Assembly (NCBI GenBank): GCA_021203425.1 | Contig: JAJQBF010000112.1 | Location: forward strand, 1 to 6,610 | Length of the DNA stretch: 6,610 bases | Direction of reading: 5' to 3' | Source: Clostridiales bacterium | Lineage (GTDB): Bacteria; Bacillota; Clostridia; Lachnospirales; CAG-274 | Shown here: piece after piece, positions 1 to 5,849 of the stretch | Numbering within the stretch: the stretch's first letter is position 1 | How the letters are laid out: each line of letters begins with the position of its first letter | Position numbers and translations under genes: made by a program | Notes under the pieces: generated by a model | What the model was told of the DNA's origin: nothing | What the model saw: the letters and a program-made list of their open reading frames with translations, nothing else | Database searches by the model: none

Positions 1-17
1 GTTTAAATCAATTTAAA

Positions 18-49
18 TCGGCACTTTCCCAATCAAGGTAAAGTGCCGA
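18..49 (-). terminator. Hairpin terminator of the ugd-rfbABDC operon
   Basis: Seen: the arms CGGCACTTT (19-27) and AAAGTGCCG (40-48) are a perfect 9-bp inverted repeat. A T-A pair at 18/49 extends it outward. Inside, after one mismatch, two more G-C pairs close a 6-nt loop. The hairpin starts 13 nt past the rfbC stop codon. On the minus strand the sequence after it is AT-rich (ATTTAAATTGATTT) but not an unbroken T run, so efficiency may be moderate. The other side is also AT-rich, so it could act on both strands. Its position right after the last gene makes intrinsic termination the simplest reading. Confidence 0.75.
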
Positions 50-61
50 AAATTTATTAAA

Positions 62-670
62 TTAAAATTTAAAGGTATCCTTAAGCCCGAGCCACTTTTG
101 ATCCTTATCGCTTAAGTTTAAAGGCGTGCCGTCTTCAAGAGTATATCCTTCGGCACTTGCCGTTCCTTTATATTCTCCCTTTACTTTAGGCCAGTTTATA
201 CCTATTTCGGGGTCGTTCCAAGCCATTCCGCCTTCATCATTGGGGTGATAAAAATCATCACACTTATAGCAGAATTCCACCGTATCGGAAAGAACTAAAA
301 AGCCGTGAGCAAACCCTCTGGGAATAAGAAACTGTTTTTTATTTTCTTCAGTCAGCTCAATTCCGTACCACTTGCCATAGGTTTCACTTCCGGAACGAAG
401 GTCAACGGTCACATCAAAAACAGCCCCTTTAATTACCCTTACCAATTTTGTCTGGGGGAAATTTTTTTGAAAATGCAAACCCCGAAGAACTCCCTTTGTC
501 GACATAGACTGGTTATCCTGAACGAATACTATGTCAATTCCGATCTCTTCCATATCCCTTTGACTGTAGGTTTCCATAAAATATCCTCTGCTGTCACCAT
601 GAACAGCCGGTTCAATAACACATAAGCCCTTTATACCGGCTAAATCCTTTTCCGCTTTTATTTGTCCCAT
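62..670 (-). CDS. rfbC: dTDP-4-dehydrorhamnose 3,5-epimerase
   Basis: Third enzyme of cytoplasmic dTDP-L-rhamnose synthesis. It epimerises C3 and C5 of dTDP-4-keto-6-deoxy-glucose to give dTDP-4-keto-L-rhamnose. The 202-residue product matches the usual RmlC cupin length of about 180-200. Visible family motifs are DSRGYF (26-31), VLRGLHFQ (61-68) with the expected base His66 and substrate-binding Arg63, Lys75, IPRGFAHGF (116-124), Tyr135 and Tyr141 in the stretch that holds the catalytic acid, and WNDPEIGINWP (151-161). The residue roles come from characterised RmlC enzymes, not from this sequence. The ATG lies 3 nt after the rfbD stop. A GAGGT ribosome site (678-682) inside the end of rfbD, 7 nt away, suggests translational coupling. 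It is the last gene before the terminator and shows no sign of damage. Confidence 0.96.
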   Translation of the reverse strand: MGQIKAEKDLAGIKGLCVIEPAVHGDSRGYFMETYSQRDMEEIGIDIVFVQDNQSMSTKGVLRGLHFQKNFPQTKLVRVIKGAVFDVTVDLRSGSETYGKWYGIELTEENKKQFLIPRGFAHGFLVLSDTVEFCYKCDDFYHPNDEGGMAWNDPEIGINWPKVKGEYKGTASAEGYTLEDGTPLNLSDKDQKWLGLKDTFKF

Positions 671-673
671 TGT

Positions 674-1588
674 TTATACCTCGATTTCCTTTAAATATCT
701 CTTTACGGCGTCCTGCCATGTGGGCAAAGGCTTAAAGCCGTTTTCCGCTAATTTGCTCTTATCAAGACGGCTGTTAAAAGGACGTGCTGCCTTTGAAAGA
801 CCGTACTCCTCCGTTGTTACGGGAATAACATTTGCACTGCAGCCTGCCTGTCTGTAAATCTCTTTTGTAAAGTCATACCATGATATATAGTCGCCTTCGT
901 TTGTGGCATGATAATAACCGTATTTTTCGGTTTCCGCCATATCGACTAAAAGCCTTGCAAGGTCATAAGTGTAAGTGGGTGTACCTATTTGGTCATTGAC
1001 AACACGAACGGTATCGTGAGTTTTTCCCACATTCAGCATAGTCTTAATAAAGTTTTTGCCGTTAAGACCGAAAACCCATGCAATACGCACGATAAAATAC
1101 TTGTCCATTGTTTTGCTTACGGCAAGCTCCCCTTCAAGCTTAGTCTGTCCGTAAACATTCATAGGCTTATAGTCCTTACAATCCGGTTTCCATGGTTCTG
1201 TTCCCTGACCGTCAAACACATAGTCTGTACTTATGTAAATCATTTTACAGTCAAGCTTTTTGCAGCTGTTAGCAATATTCTGTGTTCCGCCGGCATTAAC
1301 TCTGCGTACAAGTTCAACCTTGTCGTCGTCCTCTGCCATATCTACTGCTGTCCATGCTGCGCAGTGTATAACCACATCGGGGTTAACCTCTGTAATCGCC
1401 TTGTCTACAGCCTCTTCATCTGTAATATCAAGGGATATATAAGGCGCCGAAACAACAGCCGAGCCGTCAGCCACACCGGAGTAAGCAGCCGCAACATCGC
1501 TGCCGATTCCCTCATATCCTCTTTTATAAAGTTCATTAATTACATCATGGCCGAGCTGTCCGCCGACCCCGGTTACAAATACTTTCAT
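674..1588 (-). CDS. rfbD: dTDP-4-dehydrorhamnose reductase
   Basis: Last enzyme of the dTDP-L-rhamnose pathway: it reduces the C4 keto group of dTDP-4-keto-L-rhamnose using NAD(P)H. It is an extended short-chain dehydrogenase with a Rossmann GVGGQLG motif (7-13), YISTDYVFDG (118-127), the catalytic pair Tyr146 and Lys150 in YGQTK, DQIGTPTYTYDLA in the middle and RPFNSRLDKSKL near the C-terminus. I start it at the ATG at 1588 (304 residues), not the in-frame ATG at 1603. The 1588 start gives the family's usual beginning, MKVFVTG. It lies 1 nt after the rfbB stop and has a GGAG site 9 nt upstream; the 1603 ATG has no visible ribosome site and would add only METDK. A loop of about 20 residues around 32-51, rich in Ala, Ser and Val, follows the second beta strand and looks like lineage variation. 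Confidence 0.95.
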   Translation of the reverse strand: MKVFVTGVGGQLGHDVINELYKRGYEGIGSDVAAAYSGVADGSAVVSAPYISLDITDEEAVDKAITEVNPDVVIHCAAWTAVDMAEDDDKVELVRRVNAGGTQNIANSCKKLDCKMIYISTDYVFDGQGTEPWKPDCKDYKPMNVYGQTKLEGELAVSKTMDKYFIVRIAWVFGLNGKNFIKTMLNVGKTHDTVRVVNDQIGTPTYTYDLARLLVDMAETEKYGYYHATNEGDYISWYDFTKEIYRQAGCSANVIPVTTEEYGLSKAARPFNSRLDKSKLAENGFKPLPTWQDAVKRYLKEIEV

Positions 1589-1589
1589 T

Positions 1590-2609
1590 TTATCTGTCTC
1601 CATACATTTTATCGTAGTAGTTTTGATATTCGCCGCTTATAATTGTTTCCCACCATTCACGGTTTTCAAGATACCACTTAATCGTCTTCTTTATTCCGTC
1701 TTTAAACTTTGTCTCGGGCAGCCAGCCAAGCTCATTGTGAATCTTTGTAGGGTCAATAGCATATCGCATATCGTGACCCTTTCTGTCTGTTACATAAGTG
1801 ATTAAGCTTTCGGGCTTTCCAAGCTCATGACAAATTATCTTTACAATGTCAATATTTCTCATTTCATTGTGTCCGCCTATGTTATAAACCTCTCCTACCC
1901 TGCCTTTGTGAATAACAAGGTCGGTAGCTCGGCAGTGATCTTCAACATATAACCAGTCACGAACATTAAGACCTTCTCCGTAAACAGGAAGAGGCTTGTC
2001 ATTCAATGCATTGGCAATCATAAGGGGAATCAGCTTCTCGGGGAAGTGATAAGGACCGTAGTTGTTGCTGCAGCGTGAAATAGTTACAGGCAAGCCGTAG
2101 GTTCTGTGATATGCCAATACCAAAAGATCGGCAGATGCCTTTGAACTGCTGTAGGGGCTGCTTGTATGAATGGGGGTTTCCTCAGTAAAAAATAAATCCG
2201 GACGGTCTAATGGCAAATCTCCGTATACCTCGTCTGTGGAAACCTGATGATATCTTGTTATGCCGTATTTACGGCAGGCGTCCATTAAAACACTTGTTCC
2301 TATGATATTTGTCTGTAAAAAAATTCCCGGGTCTTCAATAGAACGGTCAACATGGCTTTCAGCCGCAAAGTTTACAACCATATCCGGTTTTTCTTCTTCG
2401 AATAATTTATATACAGCCTCTCTGCCACAGATATCCGCTTTTACAAATCTGAAATTGGGGTTATCCATAACAGATGCCAGTGTTGAAAGATTTCCTGCAT
2501 ATGTCAGCTTGTCTAAACATATAATTCTGTAGTCGGGGTGAACGTCAAGCATATGAAATATAAAGTTGGAACCTATGAATCCGGCGCCGCCTGTTACAAT
2601 AATAACCAT
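1590..2609 (-). CDS. rfbB: dTDP-glucose 4,6-dehydratase
   Basis: Second enzyme of dTDP-L-rhamnose synthesis: NAD-dependent conversion of dTDP-glucose to dTDP-4-keto-6-deoxy-glucose. At 339 residues it has the normal RmlB length. Seen in order: the NAD-binding GGAGFIG (7-13), NFAAESHVDRSIEDP (80-94), STDEVYG (124-130) supplying the family's catalytic Thr125-Asp126-Glu127, YSSSK with Tyr153 and Lys157, the nucleotide-sugar segment SRCSNNYGPYHFPEKLIP (178-195), and NVRDWLYVEDH (215-225). The ATG at 2609 gives the canonical start MVIIVTGGAGF and follows a GAGGT site (2619-2623). The gap to rfbA is 26 nt, and rfbD begins 1 nt after this stop. All key residues are intact. Confidence 0.97.
   Translation of the reverse strand: MVIIVTGGAGFIGSNFIFHMLDVHPDYRIICLDKLTYAGNLSTLASVMDNPNFRFVKADICGREAVYKLFEEEKPDMVVNFAAESHVDRSIEDPGIFLQTNIIGTSVLMDACRKYGITRYHQVSTDEVYGDLPLDRPDLFFTEETPIHTSSPYSSSKASADLLVLAYHRTYGLPVTISRCSNNYGPYHFPEKLIPLMIANALNDKPLPVYGEGLNVRDWLYVEDHCRATDLVIHKGRVGEVYNIGGHNEMRNIDIVKIICHELGKPESLITYVTDRKGHDMRYAIDPTKIHNELGWLPETKFKDGIKKTIKWYLENREWWETIISGEYQNYYDKMYGDR
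1598..1601 (-). promoter_or_regulatory. Ribosome binding site that decides the rfbD start
   Basis: GGAG on the minus strand lies inside the last codons of rfbB, 9 nt before the ATG at 1588. Its first G is also the last base of the competing ATG at 1603, which itself has no purine-rich site upstream. This supports the 1588 start and implies that ribosomes ending rfbB re-initiate directly on rfbD. Confidence 0.7.
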
Positions 2610-2635
2610 ATTTTATTTACCTCTTTCTTTTTTTA

Positions 2636-3532
2636 TTAATGAAGAACATCAAGATATTTGCCGTCGAGAACGTCTTTTAAATATTGACCGTATTGATTTT
2701 TCTTCAAAACCTCATATACCTTCAACACATCTTCTTTGCTGATCCAACCGCTGAGATATGCTATTTCTTCAAGACAGCCAACCTTTCTGTGCTGATGCTG
2801 TTCCACTGTCTTTACGAAATTAGTTGCGTCAACAAGGCTTTCTTGTGTTCCGGTATCAAGCCACGTAAAGCCCTGACCTAAAAGTTCAACATTCAGCCTT
2901 CCGCTTTCCAAATAAATTCGGTTTAAATCTGTAATCTCAAGCTCACCTCTTGCAGATGGCTTAAGATTTTTTGCATATTCTACAACCTTATTGTCATAGA
3001 AATAAAGACCGGTTACACAATAATTACTCTTTGGCTTAGAGGGCTTTTCTTCAATAGATATGGCTTTTCCGTTTTCATCAAACTCTACAATACCGAAACG
3101 TTCCGGATCGTCGACATAATAGCCGAATACTGTAGCGCCGATTCCGCTTTCTGCATTATGCACCGCTGCCTTAAGTCTCTTTTTTAAGCCGTGACCGGCA
3201 AAAATATTGTCGCCCAAAACCATTGCCACAGTGCTGTCGTCTATAAAATCCGAGCCGATTATAAATGCCTGGGCAAGCCCGTCAGGTGAAGGCTGAACGG
3301 CATATGAAAGCTGTACACCGAACTGGTTTCCGTTTCCGAGAAGTTCTTTAAACCTCGGTGTGTCCTGGGGTGTTGAAATAATAAGAATATCTCTTATACC
3401 TGCGTTCATTAGAACCGACATGGGGTAATAAATCATAGGCTTATCATATATGGGAAGCAGCTGTTTTGATATTACCTTTGTCAGCGGATACAGACGTGTA
3501 CCGGAGCCTCCGGCTAAAATAATCCCTTTCAT
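2636..3532 (-). CDS. rfbA: Glucose-1-phosphate thymidylyltransferase
   Basis: First enzyme of the dTDP-L-rhamnose pathway: it joins dTTP and glucose-1-phosphate to make dTDP-glucose and pyrophosphate, and in characterised RmlA enzymes it is feedback-inhibited by dTDP-rhamnose. The 298-residue product is standard length. Visible motifs are the nucleotide-binding LAGGSGTRLYPLT (6-18), KQLLPIYDKPMIYYP (23-37), the metal-binding GDN (108-110), EEKP (161-164), ELEITD (197-202) and WLDTGT (224-229). The ATG follows a GAGGT site (3542-3546) by 9 nt. The 58-nt gap from ugd contains a small hairpin but no convincing promoter, so I infer that it is read from the ugd promoter. Confidence 0.97.
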   Translation of the reverse strand: MKGIILAGGSGTRLYPLTKVISKQLLPIYDKPMIYYPMSVLMNAGIRDILIISTPQDTPRFKELLGNGNQFGVQLSYAVQPSPDGLAQAFIIGSDFIDDSTVAMVLGDNIFAGHGLKKRLKAAVHNAESGIGATVFGYYVDDPERFGIVEFDENGKAISIEEKPSKPKSNYCVTGLYFYDNKVVEYAKNLKPSARGELEITDLNRIYLESGRLNVELLGQGFTWLDTGTQESLVDATNFVKTVEQHQHRKVGCLEEIAYLSGWISKEDVLKVYEVLKKNQYGQYLKDVLDGKYLDVLH

Positions 3533-3580
3533 TATGCTTTTACCTCGTTAGTTAATAAATTGTTTACTGCGGTTTCTTAG

Positions 3581-3602
3581 AGAAGAGAGCTTAATCTCTT
3601 CT
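3581..3602 (-). other. Intra-operon hairpin overlapping the ugd stop codon
   Basis: AGAAGAGA (3581-3588) and TCTCTTCT (3595-3602) form a perfect 8-bp inverted repeat with a 6-nt loop. It includes the ugd stop codon (3591-3593) and the codons before it. On the minus strand it is followed by AAGAAACCGC, with no T run, so it does not look like an intrinsic terminator. It may protect or process the mRNA between ugd and the rfb genes, or may be chance. Confidence 0.4.
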
Positions 3603-4850
3603 GAATAAATCTCTTGTATAAACCTTTTCCATACAGTCATCTAACTCTGCGCTGTATCTGTTGGCTATAATCGCATAGGATTCTTTTTTGAATTCCTCCA
3701 AATCATTGACAACCATACTGCCGAAGAATGTACTGCCGTTTTTGAGGGTCGGTTCATAAACAATAACTGTAGCGCCTTTAGCTTTAATTCTCTTCATAAC
3801 ACCCTGAATAGAAGACTGACGGAAATTGTCTGAGTTGCTCTTCATTGTCAGTCTGTAAACACCGATTACACAAGGTTTTTCTTCGCCCACTTCATAGTCT
3901 CCATGGTCACAATAATCATAATAGCCCGCCATATTTAAAACACGGTCGGCAATAAAATCCTTCCTTGTTCTGTTGCTGTCTACAATTGCCTGAATGAGAT
4001 TTTCCGGCACATCGGCATAATTTGCCAAAAGCTGTTTTGTGTCCTTCGGCAGGCAATATCCGCCGTAGCCGAAAGAAGGATTGTTATAATGTGAGCCAAT
4101 ACGTGGGTCTAAACATACACCGTTTATAATTTCCTGAGTATTTAAGCCTTTTGTTTCGGCATAGGTGTCCAGTTCATTAAAATAAGAAACTCTCAGAGCA
4201 AGATATGTGTTTGCAAAAAGCTTAATAGCCTCCGCCTCTGTAAAGCCCATAATCAGCGTATCGATGTCTTCTTTTATTGCCCCTTCCTGAAGAAGACCGG
4301 CAAATACCCTTGCCGCCTCGGCAAGCCTTGCGTTTTTAACATCTGTTCCTATAATAATTCGGCTGGGATATAAATTATCGTAAAGCGCCTTTGACTCTCT
4401 TAAAAATTCGGGGCTGAACAGAATATTGTCACAGTGTAATTTTTCCCTTATACTTACCGCATAACCTACCGGAACGGTAGACTTAATTATCATAACCGCA
4501 TTGGGGTTGCTCTCTATAACAAGATTAATTACATCTTCAACGGCAGAAGTATCGAAATAATTCTTTTTAGAATCATAGTTTGTTGGCGCCGCAATAACAA
4601 CAAAATCAGCCTCGGAATAAGCGGCTGCTCCGTCAAGAGTAGCCGTTAAATCAAGCTCTTTTTCCGCAAGATATTTTTCTATATATTCATCTTGAATCGG
4701 AGATATTCTGTTATTAATTTTTTCCACTTTGTCGGCAATACTATCTACCGCCGTAACACTGTTATGCTGAGCCAAAAGTGTTGCAATAGAAAGCCCCACA
4801 TATCCGGTTCCCGCCACTGCAATTTTATATTGTTTCTTCATTTTGTTCAT
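3591..4850 (-). CDS. ugd: UDP-glucose 6-dehydrogenase
   Basis: Cytoplasmic enzyme that oxidises UDP-glucose to UDP-glucuronate with two NAD. The 419-residue protein belongs to the shorter bacterial Ugd/HasB type. Seen: Rossmann GTGYVG (14-19), KSTVPVG (123-129), SPEFLRE (146-152), Lys210 and Asn214 in EAIKLFANTY, GYGGYCLPKD with the expected catalytic thiol Cys266, and a C-terminal UDP-binding stretch containing LTMKSNSDNFRQSS (334-347). I favour UDP-glucose over UDP-mannose or UDP-N-acetylsugar substrates because these motifs follow the Ugd pattern. The ATG at 4850 has AAGAGGAG 11 nt upstream; a second in-frame ATG at 4841 is too far from that site. It is the first gene after a clear promoter and leads the rhamnose genes, so it probably co-supplies an acidic, rhamnose-containing polymer. 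Confidence 0.93.
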   Translation of the reverse strand: MNKMKKQYKIAVAGTGYVGLSIATLLAQHNSVTAVDSIADKVEKINNRISPIQDEYIEKYLAEKELDLTATLDGAAAYSEADFVVIAAPTNYDSKKNYFDTSAVEDVINLVIESNPNAVMIIKSTVPVGYAVSIREKLHCDNILFSPEFLRESKALYDNLYPSRIIIGTDVKNARLAEAARVFAGLLQEGAIKEDIDTLIMGFTEAEAIKLFANTYLALRVSYFNELDTYAETKGLNTQEIINGVCLDPRIGSHYNNPSFGYGGYCLPKDTKQLLANYADVPENLIQAIVDSNRTRKDFIADRVLNMAGYYDYCDHGDYEVGEEKPCVIGVYRLTMKSNSDNFRQSSIQGVMKRIKAKGATVIVYEPTLKNGSTFFGSMVVNDLEEFKKESYAIIANRYSAELDDCMEKVYTRDLFRRD

Positions 4851-4861
4851 TTGATTTAACG

Positions 4862-4869
4862 CTCCTCTT
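4862..4869 (-). promoter_or_regulatory. Ribosome binding site of ugd
   Basis: AAGAGGAG on the minus strand ends 11 nt before the ATG at 4850. That spacer is a little long, and ten of its bases are one arm (4851-4860) of the inverted repeat that brackets the promoter. Pairing of that arm, or DNA inversion at it, could therefore affect ugd translation. Confidence 0.75.
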
Positions 4870-4905
4870 AAATCGTTTTTCTCTTATTTACTGTTCATTG
4901 TATTC

Positions 4906-4934
4906 AGTTTATCATTTTTATATATACAAGTCAA
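4906..4934 (-). promoter_or_regulatory. Sigma-A-type promoter of the ugd-rfbABDC operon
   Basis: On the minus strand, TTGACT (4929-4934) matches the -35 consensus at five of six bases. An exact 17-bp spacer follows, then TAAACT (4906-4911), which matches the -10 consensus at four of six. Transcription would start near 4899, giving an untranslated leader of about 50 nt before ugd. The surrounding sequence is very AT-rich, including a TATATATA run in the spacer. No other promoter of similar quality is visible in the operon's intergenic gaps. Confidence 0.7.
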
Positions 4935-4942
4935 GAGTTTTA

Positions 4943-4977
4943 AAGTTAAATCAATTATGCACAGCAGCAGTTAACTT
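4943..4977. repeat. 7-bp inverted repeat between the lectin gene and the ugd promoter
   Basis: AAGTTAA (4943-4949) and TTAACTT (4971-4977) are perfect reverse complements with a 21-nt spacer. They lie 6 nt after the lectin stop codon and 8 nt upstream of the ugd -35 box, and one arm shares bases with the 10-bp repeat. The stem is short and AT-rich with no clear T run after it, so it is a poor terminator. An operator-like role is possible but unproven. Confidence 0.25.
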
Positions 4978-4982
4978 ATATT

Positions 4983-5849
4983 TTACAATAAATCTGCCTT
5001 CTTAAGTATTCTCAGTGAAAGAGCTAATGCCTGTTCTCTTGTGGCAGCGGCATAGCCCTCAGCCTCCTGTTCAACAGTTGTGTTTTTAGGCGCAAAATGA
5101 TTTGCGTCTACTCCCGTAACAATTCCCATTTCAGACATATAATAAACCGAATCCCTTGCAAAATCTGAAATATCTTCATCATCGTCAAATTTCTTTGATA
5201 CCGAACCTGCCAAAAGGGCATATTCGCTGTCTGTTTCTATTGTCCATTCGGGATATTTATATTTTTTAAGTGTTCTCGTAAGCATTGTAACAAGCTGTTC
5301 CCTGTTTATATCGGCATAGGGTTCGAAGGTAACAGGTGAAGTACCTACGGCTATGTCAAGCTTATACGCCTTCTGAATATCGGAATAATTTTCCAAACCG
5401 TCAACATCGTTAAAAGGAAGACTTTCTTCCGAAGTTACAGTTTCTCCCGTCAGTGCCTCATAAAGCTTAAGGGAGACAGACGCAAACTCGGCTCTGGAAA
5501 TATTTTCTTTTAAATCTTCTTCAACTAAAAATTCGGGAATAAGGTCGTTTTCGTAAGCCTCCTGAATTTCAGGCGTTGACCAGTTTGAAGTTGACTTTTT
5601 AAATCCAAGTGTATCCCATTCACAGACAAAACCCTTTATTGTGTCGGTATTCGGGCGGAAGTCATTCCACATTCCCGTTGTAGAATAATCTGTCGCTGTA
5701 TCGTTGGCATATATTCCTATATATATTTCGTCACTGTCAGTATTTTCATATTTATATGTAGGCTCGCCGTCGTCCCAATGTGTATATGAAAATTCTTCCC
5801 CTGTTATCCAATGCCAGCTTTTTTCCGAGGCATCTCTTGTAACCACCAA
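4983..5849 (-). pseudogene. 3' fragment of the lectin gene: half of CTLD2 plus three SLH repeats
   Basis: This frame continues the gene that starts at 6588, after a one-base frame offset. Residue numbers are for the restored 534-residue protein. Residues 249-323 finish the second CTLD, with WHWITG, WDDGEP followed by Thr in place of the usual Asn, WND (307-309) and GFVCE (319-323). Three SLH repeats follow at about 336-381, 392-441 and 466-529. Their motif cores are SRAE (364-367), NREQ (428-431) and TREQ (516-519), the places where the family carries its TRAE-like wall-polymer contact. SLH repeats typically bind secondary cell-wall polymer, so the protein should sit on the cell surface. The nominal TTG start at 5849 has no ribosome site and falls in mid-domain, so independent translation is unlikely. 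The gene is either broken or contains a sequencing error. Confidence 0.85.

Larger units (their letters stand above)
4851..4954. repeat. 10-bp inverted repeat bracketing the ugd promoter and ribosome site
   Basis: TTGATTTAAC (4851-4860) and GTTAAATCAA (4945-4954) are perfect reverse complements separated by 84 bp. The enclosed segment contains the whole promoter (4906-4934) and the ugd ribosome site. The match stops exactly at 10 bp on both sides. It could be a regulator site pair, the ends of an invertible promoter, a leader-closing RNA stem in read-through transcripts, or a chance match in AT-rich DNA. Confidence 0.4.

Noticed and set aside
305..625. Plus-strand ORF of 106 codons opposite rfbC
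   Set aside because: Antisense shadow of an intact rfbC with no recognisable domain.
989..1642. Plus-strand ORF of 217 codons opposite rfbD
   Set aside because: It lies wholly antisense to a motif-complete rfbD and the end of rfbB, resembles no family I know, is rich in Cys, His and Ile as antisense shadows often are, and has no ribosome site.
3533..3590. Second promoter before rfbA
   Set aside because: The gap is AT-rich, but I could not find -35 and -10 boxes with proper spacing comparable to those before ugd.
4912..4928. TATATATA run in the ugd gap as the -10 box itself
   Set aside because: It falls inside the 17-bp spacer of a better-matched box pair, and no -35 at the right distance upstream of it is as good as TTGACT.
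5847..5849. TTG as a real start for a separate SLH protein
   Set aside because: No ribosome site precedes it, it gives no signal peptide, and it falls inside a CTLD whose first half is in the upstream frame.
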